DNA of 64,000 nt, taken from Dimorphilus gyrociliatus (lineage: Eukaryota > Annelida > Polychaeta > Dinophilidae). The notes below the pieces were generated by a model that saw nothing but the letters and a program-made list of their open reading frames with translations, had not been told where the DNA came from and made no database searches. Location: positions 739,777 through 803,776 of the forward strand of contig CAJFCJ010000024.1 in NCBI GenBank assembly GCA_904063045.1, read 5' to 3'. Positions 38,249-49,497 of this stretch are shown here, in pieces (within the stretch, counting starts at the first letter, position 1; the number at the start of each line of letters is the position of its first letter). The position numbers and the translations under genes are program-made.

Positions 38249-40799
38249 CTATTTACGAATGTTGAAAATATAAACAATAGTATTGTTTTCTATTAAGATT
38301 TAACGTTGCAAAAGAAAGAATAAGAGTAAAAAAAACATACAGGTTTTTTTAAAAAAAGAAATCATCTAAAAGAGTATATAAATTGTTACAAAGTGCTTTC
38401 TATAAGTGATAGGAATGGATAATAGCAATATAACATTAATCATTGTGACTTTATATTATTTAAAACGACTTTTCAGTTTTTTTCATTCTTTAATGATACG
38501 AAACAAGTTGAGTAGATAAGTTATCAAAAACATTGTATTCCAGAGATACCTTGTGACGTAATTCGTTTATTTTTATTTTTAATTAGATAAGAAACAAATT
38601 TTTAAGTGTTCTTTTAACACCAAAATCTCATTTCCTCTTAAAAATTTTGACTATCGAAAAAATACAAGAGAAAATAGATAACTTTTATTATATTTGTTTC
38701 AAAAATCACCTTTCAATCTTCTTTAGAATATTCCATAGGAAAAAGTTGATGAGAAAAAAAAAGAAAAAGAGTACCAAAATGGATAGGGAGTAGGATACAA
38801 GTGGGAGGAGTGGGAGAAGGGAGAGGGGGAGGGAAATGAGAATAAATGGGGAATACATATAAAAGGAGAATAGAAAATAATTAATTAATTGATTTTTTTT
38901 TGTTAAATGAGGAACAATTAAAAAAAAATCCATTATTAATTAACAAAAATGGAATGTAAATTTTTCAAAATATAGACAAATTATACATACATTTATTAAA
39001 GATAATCATGACTTCGGTGCGATAGAGTTGTATAGTCTTATATGTTGAGATATAACACTTGCTCAGGCATTTGCATGAGAAACGATGTATTATAATTTCC
39101 TGTTAATCTTTTAAAGATACAGACACAGAGTGCAGAGAAGATTCTTTATCTGTAATAGCGCCATCTACGGGAGAGATATAATAACCATATATGTTATTAC
39201 TTTTTAAGTAATTTTGTCACTTTATCTATTTTTTATTATTATCAAAGATAATATTAAAAGATTTATTATAATTCTATTCTTTGAGGGAGGTATTGTAATC
39301 GTTATGCCTTTCTTTTCTGAACTATTCAATTGTTATTCATTAAAGCGAAATTATGCACTAATAATATGCATATTTATGAGTAAGGCCTATATATTTAGAA
39401 CTAGAATATAATATAAAATTCTGAGATATGTAAAAAAGAGATACTAACATAAACGTATATGCCTAATTACTTGCATAACCCACTTCTTATTATTGAGATG
39501 TACTAAAATTCTTCAATAAAACTTTATAATTACCGGAATAAAAAGCGATAAAGTTTCATAATTTATTCATTGCTTTATTGTTAATCACTAATAAAAATTC
39601 TATCAAAACGATCCCGTTATCATAAGTAAAAAATGAGAATATGTATTATATTAGTATGTACAACATTACTGTATATACCTCTTACACTATATGTAAATTA
39701 CAATATACAATGTAATATACAGTATATTGTATAAATACTCTTCGAATCTAATGGAGATGGCTAGCAATAAACAATTTTTATTCTTTAAAAAAAATATGGT
39801 CTATTGTTATCGATAATGGCATAAATATAGAAAGAGAGAGAGAGAGACAGAGACAGAGAGAGACAGAAAAGTCCTATATTAGAAGACCTGGGAATTAAGC
39901 GTAGGAGTTTCTTTTTAAAATGAGTAAATATAAGTACAGTATAATTTTATCACGTGACGTCAGCGAAGGAATAGTATTGTCAAATGTTTGTTCTTGAATG
40001 AATGGCTTAGCTTTATAGTTCAACGGATCAGTACTGTTTTAAACAGATGTCTCTACAATAGTTTTTTTTATTAAATCCTATATGTAAATTTAAAACAACG
40101 CTTTCTTCTTATCTTCTCTCATTCTTTTCATTGTTTATACAAAAATTGACTTAAATTAAGGAAAGAAAGAAGAAAACTTTATATCTCTTTTCTTTCAAGA
40201 TACTTAATTAATTAATTAATCTAGTAAACAAAGAAAGACATACTTAAACTACTCTTCAAAAGTGTGTCACTCCCTCCTAAATCCCTTAAACTCTTTTATC
40301 AGACACTTTTAAATAAGTCACTAACGTCAATAAGCAGGGGTAATAGGCCCTATTCAATAATGCCCTAGATGAATTTTAAACTAGCTTTGAATGACACAAA
40401 AAAAAGGAGAAAAGGGTTTAATTACTTTTTTAATCATTAATATTTTTCTTTTAAAAGCAAATAGCGAAAATACGAAACTATCGTAAAAAATTTGGTTAAA
40501 AGTAAATTGAAGACAGAGATAGTAATGCTATAAAGTGGGAGGTGTGATTCAATAAGATCGTGAAGAGGGTAAGGTCTAGGATATATATATATATGAGATG
40601 TTGACGGCCTATATCGAGTTGTAGTGAGTCTAGACTTACAAAAATTTTCTCTTTATACTAAAGTTTACCGTAAGAGGGTGAATGCAAAAGTGTATGAATG
40701 TGCCCTTTGAAAAACTACCTCAAGTAGACGTATGAAAGGCTTATAGATTTTTTAGACCTGTATTGAAATCTCTCAGCCTGAGGTAGTCCGCCGTGAAGC
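38249..40799. other. Intergenic, 2.5 kb
   Basis: No gene recognised; the missing 5' exon of the SH2 gene may lie at the left end. Contains purine tracts (38750–38830, 39831–39866), a CACGTGACGTCA composite site at 39951–39962 and TACTGTATA palindromes near 39668 and 39718. Open frames at 38706–38933 (−) and 39214–39411 (+) are low complexity. Confidence 0.5.
39951..39962. promoter_or_regulatory. Composite E-box/CRE, CACGTGACGTCA
   Basis: An E-box (CACGTG) overlaps a palindromic CRE/ATF core (TGACGTCA), about 850 bp upstream of the MAM–collagen gene start. GC content stands out from the surroundings. Which gene it serves is not shown. Confidence 0.35.
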
Positions 40800-43700
40800 A
40801 TGTTACGACTGGCTGCTTTGGCTGCCGTTCTAATTTATGTTGCCGGTTAGATAAGAAGCATGATTAATTAATACAATTTTTAATTAAATTTTATACATCT
40901 TTGATTAATTATGTGTTTTTTTCAATTTTTAAAGACGGACAAGTCCTAATAAATTGCGACTTTGAGAATAATCAATTTTGCCAAGGGACATTTCTTTTCC
41001 AGTCATGGGCAGTAGGTCGCTTCGGCTCGGATATTGGAACAATTGATACGGGTCCGGTAAATGCACCAGCTGGACGTGGAGGTAAACTAAGCACTTTTCA
41101 AGAAAACACAAGAATTTCTTTTTCTTTTGACTTTTTTTTCAATATCATAAAAAAAGGGCGGATACTATAAATATATATTGTAGAGTTTTTAGGTCATAAT
41201 CTACAATCCTTTCTCTCTTTCCGTCTTTCTCTCTTTATCTCTTTCCCTTTTCTTCCGAATCACTATTTTATGTTTCTTGAATATTATGTTTTACATTTTT
41301 TGATAAATTAAGTAATTTCAATACGATAAAATTTTGAGAAATAGGCAATTAATTCGATTGAAAAAGAAGAAATAGAAATTTTCCCACGTGATATACAATT
41401 TATTTCTATCTTATTCAAGTTTCTTGAGCAATAAAAGAAATAATAAGAAAATAAATTAATAAAAAAAGATATTTCTTCTTCTTTCTCTTCTTCTTCCTTC
41501 TCTTCCTCTTCATTTCTCTTTTTAGATAAAAGATAATATTTACGAGAAATTAAATGCAAACTAATAGATTAATTGATAATTTGTTTTCTATAAAGGTAAT
41601 TATTATGCCTACGTTACGTCGACAATCCCTGGAAATGTGGCCCGAATGAGAATAAACATAAATTCTGGTGCTTCGGTAAACAATTTTTGTTTGTCATTCT
41701 CATATAATGTATGGGGTCAGGATATTGGAGAATTTCGTGTTAAGGATAGTTCTGGTAGAAATATTTATTCACGGTCTAAAAGTAAGTTTAACACTTATTG
41801 ATTCATAATTAAGACAACATCTATAAAAGACAGCATAGACTGTATAAGGGCACACTCTTCCTTAAAGGCCTCTTTAATAACTTTTGGATTACTATAATTC
41901 ATCAGCTATTACCCTATCGCAAACTATACTGCATATATAAAACTGTTTTAATAGGTTAACCTCGAATAAACTGTATACATTGACTAAAAAGAGTCAACAA
42001 ACATAAAATAGTCCTACAACGCCCAAGATAAATAAAATTTTGAGTACTGCTTATTATGAGAGAAGAAAATAGAATGGTAACTTTGTCTTTCGGATCTTTA
42101 TTAATTGACGCTCTTTTATAGACAACTATGGATTTAGAGGAAATGGTAGATGGTATGATGTTCGTCAGAATGGTCAAACTGCAACCTTTATTGAATTTGA
42201 AGTTGAGACTGATGGTCAATATGCCGAGTTAGCCATTGATGACATTAGGGTTGTGGGTGGTGCTTGCACTCAACCAGCCCTTTTGCCGGCAGGTCCAACT
42301 TCTTTGTTCTACAATCCAACTTCTCAATTCATAAGTGGTTGGAGATCGTTGATAAATGAAAATTTTAATAACCAGCAATACAATTTTGCCAATCCATGGA
42401 CATGGACCAATTCAAACTCTGATCTATTCGTTGTTGGTACAGGTCCTAATAATGGAAGATCTAAGTACAGTGTCAACAGTTAGTATAAATGCCTAACGAT
42501 TCTTTTCATGTTAATAAATACACAATAACCTATTTTCAGACTATTATTTGTATACCAATTTCCAAAATATTCCTCAAAGTACCCAGGCTGCTTTTTCATC
42601 TCCAAACCTTAATAGCGGATCTTCTGCTGGATTCTTCAACTTCTACTATTACATTTACGGAAGACAAATGGGAAGAATGGAAATTTGGGCAGTTTCCGAT
42701 AACCAAAGAACCACTACTATTTTCACCAGACCTGCTCACGGTATGTTTGAATACTATTTGAATATGCTAATACTATTTTCAAAGTTAATACAAGCTAATT
42801 GAATATTTATACTTTCTTAGTCAATAACTATGTGGGAGAGAGAAGGTGGCAAAATATCTGCGTTAATCTACCCAGTAATACTAGATACTTTGTTGTCGTT
42901 GTTTGGAAAGGTGGTGACTTTTCTGAGTTCGGTTTCGATGCATTTACCTATGGCACTGGTGATGTATGTGCAGGTAAGATAAAATAATATTCTATATAAA
43001 ATTTATCTCATAAAAATACTTACACTAGTTCAAAGTGATGTACAAAACCCTCCTCCAAGACCTACGACTCCTGTTCCTGTACCTGTACCAGTGCCAGTAC
43101 CTGTACCAGTGCCAGTACCTGTACCAGTGCCAGTACCTGTACCAGTGCCAGTACCTGTACCAGTGCCAGTACCTGTACCAGTGCCAGTACCTGTACCAGT
43201 GCCAGTACCTGTACCAGTGCCAGTACCTGTACCAGTTCCAGTACCTGTACCAGTTCCAGTACCTGTACCTGTACCAGTACCAGTACCAGTACCAGTCCCA
43301 GTACCAGTACCAGTACCTGTACCAGTCCCAGTTCCAGTACCAGTTCCAGTACCAGTTCCAGTACCAGTTCCAGTACCAGTACCTGTACCAGTCCCAGTCC
43401 CAGTACCAGTCCCAGTCCCAGTACCAGTACCCGTACCAGTTCCGGTCCCAGTACCAGTTCCAGTGCCTGTTCCCGTTCCAGTGCCTGTGCCTGTTCCAGT
43501 GCCGGTACCTGTTCCAGTGCCTGTGCCTGCTCCAGTTCCAGTACCAGCTCCAGTGCCAGCACCTGCCCCTTCGCCTGGATCGCCAGGACATTATACACTA
43601 TGTGTGACAAAGGGAATTAGATGCTTTCAAAAAGTTAACCCTGGAAACAAACTTGATGAGATCATTGGATCAACTGGCCCTAGAGGTCGACAAGGTTTAC

Positions 43701-46150
43701 CAGGTCCACAAGGCTTTACAGGGAATATAGGTCCTGCTGGACCTGATGGACTTCAGGGTCCCCGTGGACCCTACGGATTACCTGGTGCTATTGGACCAGC
43801 CGGACCTTTGGGTGCAACAGGACCTGTAGGTCCAGAGGGTATTGCTGGCCCTCCAGGTGGTAGGGGCCCATTCGGAGCTACCGGCTTAAGAGGACTTCCA
43901 GGCGCAAAAGGATTACCTGGGGTACAAGGAGGGACAGGAAATCCGGGAAATCAAGGTCCAGTTGGGAATTTTGGTCCTCAAGGCCCTCAAGGTTTTACTG
44001 GTCCTAGGGGTATTCAAGGAAATATTGGTAATGTTGGTTCACGAGGCGTTGATGGCCCAAGAGGTAGGCAAGGTATACAAGGCCCTGCTGGTAGATCTGG
44101 CCTTCAAGGATTAGCTGGTGCTACTGGTTCATCTGGACCTATTGGCCCTCAAGGGCCTCCTGGAATCAGGGGATCACAAGGTCTTCCAGGATTACAAGGT
44201 ATGATAGGAAGAAGAGGCGCTGGAGGACCAATTGGTGTGGAAGGTGATACTGGATCAACAGGCGCTCAAGGTATTCGAGGACCTCAAGGAGGCCCCGGAC
44301 AGCCTGGACCAGTTGGTGAGCAGGGTGTCAAAGGCGTAGGAGGCCCTCGTGGGCCTCAAGGTCCCTTAGGTGTCCAAGGAGACCGAGGGGCAGTTGGACC
44401 TGGAGGTCTTCCTGGGGCAACTGGTCCTGCCGGACCTAGAGGTCCAATTGGTATTGAAGGCAAAGGAGGAGATACTGGACTTCCAGGGCCTGAAGGAATA
44501 TATGGGGCAAGTGGACCACCAGGACCTGAAGGCCCAGTGGGTGCTCCCGGTCCAAGAGGCTTTCAAGGAGAACAAGGCGCAACTGGTCCAAAAGGCACAA
44601 AAGGTGGTCCTGGAGATGTCGGCAAGAAAGGTCCTGAAGGACTTCAAGGGCCTCCGGGAGCTACTGGTTCTACTGGTTCTCGTGGCATACAGGGTAAAAA
44701 CTTTTTCATAATTACTTTCATATTTATCAATTTTATCAAACATTTAGGTGTACAAGGAATTCAAGGTCCTGTTGGTCTAAAAGGATTTACAGGGCTAGTT
44801 GGTCTTCCTGGTCCCGTCGGTCGACGAGGAAATCCTGGAATTAGTGGATTACGCGGAGAACCAGGATTTACTGGTGCAGTTGGTGGAACTGGCCTTCCAG
44901 GTCAGCAAGGACCTGATGGTCCTGTTGGAGATACAGGCCCACGAGGACCTCAGGGAGCTCGTGGTTTGCCTGGCCCTGCTGGTATAGATGGACTGCAAGG
45001 AACTGGTGGTGAAGTAGGGCCTCCAGGTGAGAAAGGCGTACAAGGAATCCAGGGTTCTATGGGAGCTACTGGAGATACTGGTCCTGATGGTAATAGAGGT
45101 AACACTGGTCAAAGTGGTCCAAGAGGTGTGATGGGAATTACAGGTAATTAAAATGAATAAAGCTTAACATAAAATTATAAGTATATTAACTAACACCTTA
45201 ACATGCTAGGTCCCCAAGGTGGTAAAGGAGTAGATGGTCCAAATGGCTTACCAGGCAGCATTGGAGCTCTAGGACCAAAGGGGGCTACAGGATTCCAAGG
45301 TCCACGTGGTTTAGCTGGAGGTCCAGGAGGTATTTACTCTCTGGAAAATGAATGTGAAAGAAACAATGGAGGCTGCGATCAAGTCTGCCACGATACTTAT
45401 GATGGATATTGTTGTGGATGTAATGCTGGATATAAGCTTCGTCCTCTTCCATCTCAATGTAACAGAGATAATTTAGACTGCTTTGAAAGTTTAACAAACG
45501 GTTATAATTGTGAATGTCGTATCGGAAATGGCCAAACCATAAGACTAAATGGAACAACATGCGATGGTTTGTTTCTGAGCATGCTTTTCTCTTCAAGTGA
45601 TTATATATTATTCATTTAACTTATTATTTCTTAGATATTGACGAATGTGCAAGTAACAACGGTGGATGCACACAAAATTGCATTAATAACCGTGGCAGCT
45701 TTACTTGCTCCTGCAATAATGGCTACAGATTGTCCAACGACGGTTTCTCTTGCTTAGGTGAGCTTTACTTTCTTTTTCTGCTGAATATATATTTCTACAT
45801 AGCTTCTGATTTCGTTAATAGATATCAACGAATGTGAAACAACTGGTAGAATTGTTTGTGGCTCTGCCATATGTCATAATACTCCAGGTAGTTTTACATG
45901 TGGTGCAGCTAACGCAGCATCTGGAGCTCTGGTAGGACAAGAAGGAGCTCTATCAGCAGCTGGTATTGGACTAGGTGAAATTATTACAATTACACTCGCT
46001 TGTGTAGTTGTGGTTGTTTTCATAAACGTCGCTGCCTTCTATGGTATTAAGCGTTTCATTAGATCAAGAAATAATAAGAAGAATATTCGAAATTGTGAAA
46101 TTGAATCCGTTTCAACTATTGCAGCAACCAATTGGCGAACTGTTGAATAA
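40800..46150 (+). CDS. Type I membrane protein: MAM – Pro-Val tract – collagen – EGF – TM
   Basis: Eleven exons, 1,319 aa: 40800–40845, 40935–41081, 41596–41781, 42122–42478, 42540–42740, 42821–42973, 43029–44693, 44748–45143, 45210–45566, 45635–45757, 45822–46150; every intron is phase 1. Order: signal peptide ([16 protein letters not shown]); MAM-type domain from [11 protein letters not shown] to [12 protein letters not shown]; second MAM-like region ([12 protein letters not shown] … [11 protein letters not shown]); about 165 residues of Pro-Val; roughly 170 apparently uninterrupted Gly-X-Y triplets; an EGF-like Cys cluster ([12 protein letters not shown]), a calcium-binding EGF ([12 protein letters not shown]) and a second, shortened one ([13 protein letters not shown]); one TM ([19 protein letters not shown]); a basic stop-transfer ([12 protein letters not shown]) and short cytoplasmic tail. 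MAM, collagen and EGF modules point to adhesion or matrix function. I know no named protein with this order. AATAAA at 46332 and 46394. Confidence 0.9.
43070..43567 (+). repeat. Coding minisatellite encoding (Pro-Val)n
   Basis: Eight perfect head-to-tail copies of an 18-bp unit (CCTGTACCAGTGCCAGTA) at 43082–43225, then degenerate 6- and 12-bp variants to about 43567. All encode Pro-Val, shifting to Pro-Ala at the end. Codon choice drifts downstream, which suggests expansion from the 5' side. The repeat leaves long open frames in other frames and on the opposite strand; these are by-products. Confidence 0.92.
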
Positions 46151-46733
46151 GTTCGCTATTAAATTAAAACAAATTAAATTTCAATATTTTTGGATGAAGT
46201 CTTATGAAATCAACGTTAAATAGCTTTTTGTTTTATATTCTTGAGGAAACCTAGCATTATCACTGTATATTTAGAAAGGAGCTAGAAGAGATCTATAAAT
46301 TTGGCAAATTTTTCCCTCATCCATTTTTTTTAATAAACGGACTGTTTATATTCTTAATTTTTTGTTAGCGTCTTCTAATTAAGAAGCTAAAACAATAAAA
46401 CACGTTCGAGATCCTTTGAGAAATTCTATTTTTATTTTAAGTCGAAATTTTGGCAACTTCTTTTTTTCTTAAATTTAATCGCTAAAAATCTTTAAAATTT
46501 TCCAAATAGATATTAACGATTCTTTTATTAGAAGTTAATAAAATACATACTTTATTTATGAATTTGATTTTCGAAATTTAAAAAGAATGCGGGAATAATA
46601 TTTAAATCTGGATCCGTATTCCTCTCTACAAATTGAAAATATAAAAATAATATCGATAGCTTTCCCTCTTTTCTATCTGATCATTTATGGAAATCTTCAT
46701 CCTCGAAGTTAAGAACATAGTTTCCACAATAAC
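46151..46733. other. Intergenic between MAM–collagen gene and VTA1
   Basis: 3' UTR of the upstream gene with polyadenylation signals at 46332 and 46394, then about 330 bp for the VTA1 promoter. AACATGGCAGCC at the VTA1 start resembles the TISU/YY1 element (AAGATGGCGGC), which contains the start codon in genes with short 5' UTRs. Confidence 0.45.
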
Positions 46734-47969
46734 ATGGCAGCCAAATTACCACCCGTTCCTCCTACACTTCGGTCGGTTCAGCACTATCTAAAAACGGCAA
46801 CTGAACACGATGGTCGTGATGCGGCTGTTAGCTATTATTGTTAGTAAATCGTCGCTTCGGTTGAAAATTTGACTGTTAATTAATCGATTAATTTTATTTT
46901 CATTTCTATTCTTTAGGTCGACTATATGCAGTTCAAAAATCTCTTCAAATTGATAAAAAATCACCTGACGCCGTAAAATTCATCACAACACTTATGGATC
47001 ATCTTGAACAGGTAAATTTTTTGTTTAACTATTTTACAAAAATTGCCTTCATAAGATAGTTTCCATTTCGAAAACAGTTGTCTTTTTATATAGATAGAAT
47101 GACTCAATTTTACATCTGCAAGCTTAAGTTTATTATTTCAACTTTTTATTGATGACTAACTGCTCTTTTTTTTAAAGGCCAAAAAGCAAAATGCAGACAA
47201 TGAAGCAATACACACTGAAACCATTGGTCATGCACACATTGAGCAGTATGCCCTAAAATTATTTTTATACGCGGATAATGAAGATCGATCTTCGAGATTT
47301 GGAAAGTAATAAAAAACTTATCTTTCTTTTTTAAATTATTCGAATAATTTGATTCATTACAATCTTTACAGAAATGTTGTAAAATCTTTTTACACGGCCG
47401 GTATGCTATTTGATGTTCTCGAAACTTTTGGAGAGCTAAATGACGATGTACATTTTTCTAAATAATCACTATTACTATTTTATTAATGTTCTTTAAATTT
47501 TCAGATTGAAAAAAATAGGAAATATGCTAAATGGAAAGCCACATATATACATAAATGCATTAAAGAGGGACTTCAACCACAACCTGGTCCACTAGGTAAA
47601 ATTTTTATTTAATGAACAGTTAGCAAATTAATAATTGAAAGTTGTTTAGATGAGGAAGAGCAGGAATTACATGGAGCGCCATCAGCACCAACATCGTCGT
47701 ATATTCCTCCAGACGATAGATCATCTCAATCGGCCACAGCTGCTGCTCCAACTCCCACTCCTCGAACAGCTAATAGCGTTGCCCCAACACAACCGGTGGA
47801 GTATACCCAATGGGTACCACCATCTTCTGGATCACTAAAGCCTAGTGATTTCGAGAAAGCCACTAAACAATGTAAGCACGCTATTAGTGCTATGCAGTAT
47901 GAGGATAGTGCCACTGCCGTTGAATGTCTTAATAAGGCTTTGAGATTGTTAACTACAGGAAAAGAGTAA
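46734..47969 (+). CDS. VTA1: VTA1/LIP5, cofactor of the VPS4 ESCRT ATPase
   Basis: Six exons, 271 aa (human 307): 46734–46839, 46917–47011, 47178–47305, 47372–47447, 47505–47595, 47650–47969. The N-terminal half (LPPVPPTLRSVQHYLKTATEHDGRD, YYCRLYAVQKSLQ, HAHIEQYALKLFLYADNEDR, TAGMLFDVLETFGE, ARKYAKWKATYIHKCIKEG-like) is the tandem MIT region that binds ESCRT-III proteins such as CHMP1 and CHMP5. A Pro/Thr/Ser-rich linker (TPTPRTANSVAP) leads to the C-terminal VSL domain (FEKATKQCKHAISAMQYEDSATAVECLNKALRLL), which binds and stimulates VPS4. It acts in multivesicular-body sorting at endosomes. Shorter mainly in the linker. AATAAA at 48211. Confidence 0.95.
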
Positions 47970-48491
47970 TTAAGAAATTGACAAAAAAGACGGAAAGATG
48001 GTCCTAGCTATAATATTGTCTTAATTTCCATACACATTCAAATCAAACTATACTTTTGATCTGTAAATTTAGTGTAATTGGTTAAATTTTACCAGAAAAA
48101 TACACCATAAGTTTAATTCATTTTTATGATAATCTCTCTTTAATTGATTCTTATTTTCAAGATTATTTAAAAATATATAGGTACGTCTGAGAAATAATAA
48201 TTTCCCGTTCAATAAAACAATTTATGCCTTAGCTATTAAAATACTATTTATACATTTTTCCTACTTAATTCAATTCAGCTTTTCAAAAAAAAGTCCTGGA
48301 AGCTTTCTGTATTCTGATAGGCAACATGTGTTTTCCAAATAACCAATCAGTACGCATAAATTAGTCAAGTAGGTGGCGTTTTTTGAATACTGACTTCCGA
48401 AAGTTCTTTAAATCAGTACTATGAATTGAATCGTAGGAGAAATTAAAAAGTTACTTTTCGGAAATTTATACTGAAATTAACGAAATACATT
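47970..48491. other. Intergenic between VTA1 and the CREB3L gene
   Basis: VTA1 3' UTR with AATAAA at 48211, then AT-rich flank leading to ATG 48492. Nothing else seen. Confidence 0.5.
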
Positions 48492-49453
48492 ATGGAAAAC
48501 AACGCATTTCCCTGTATCCTAGGAGACGAATGGCATTCAAGTAGTAAAAGCGTAAGTAGAACTAATCTTATAACTCGGTTTTTAAAGATATCTCTAATGT
48601 ATTTAATTTTTTTATATGTCTGGAATATTTAAAGCTATAAAAACGGGCATATATAATTATTATACATTTATTTTTATCCTTAATAATCAAGTAATGTACT
48701 TATTATATAAAACCATTTACCAACAATTGATAGTACAGATTAATATATATATATATACATATATTTGTGAGTTGAACAGATATGATAGATAGATATGTGC
48801 ACATATTAAATTAGCATATAATTAAAGCTGAGAGATACATATCCAAGAAATACGACAGAAGAGCACATTAAAATAAAAGATTCGATAAAAAATGCTTATG
48901 ATTAAATAATGATATATAATATAAAAACTACTGAACACTCAGGTCTATGTAATTGATAAAGATGAAAGAATTTATCCGTAAATTACATCTTCTAATTTGT
49001 TTAGTTTTTAATTTTACATATAGCTTTTTATGGGAATATCATAAGTATTCTTTGAAATGTCTCAATACATGTATTTCTGTAATTCCTTAGAAATCAAGAC
49101 TGAGGAAAATGGCTTCTTCATATTATTCTGTCCTTTTTTATATATATGTACATTATAAAACACATGACCTAGCTTCTAAAGAGTTGATTTGTTTTTACTC
49201 AAATTAGTCCTACCAGACTCATCGGATGAGTAAAGTTTAGTTTTTTTTTCTTCATTTTTTTTTTTAATAATCTTTCTTTTGCTTTTCATTTCATAAATAT
49301 TCAGTTTTGTCTATTCAAATTTCAATTATAAGAAACCTAAGTAAATTTTGAAAGTACATATCTTAATTCATAGGCTTACTGGTAAAATGAATAGTTGAGC
49401 AACTAGTGTACTTTTGACAGAAAAGGAAATGCAGCATAATTAATATGTTAGAA

Positions 49454-49497
<44 letters not shown>

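Noticed and set aside
43025-43610. Long − strand and alternate-frame open frames (Trp/Tyr/Arg-rich; Val/Leu/Gln-rich; Tyr-Gln-Cys-rich)
   Set aside because: They are translations of the 18-bp Pro-Val coding repeat in other frames; no splice partners, start context or family features.
44366-45112. Open frames antisense to or out of phase with the collagen exons
   Set aside because: Gly-X-Y codon bias (GGN-CCN) depletes stop codons in the other frames; they are by-products.
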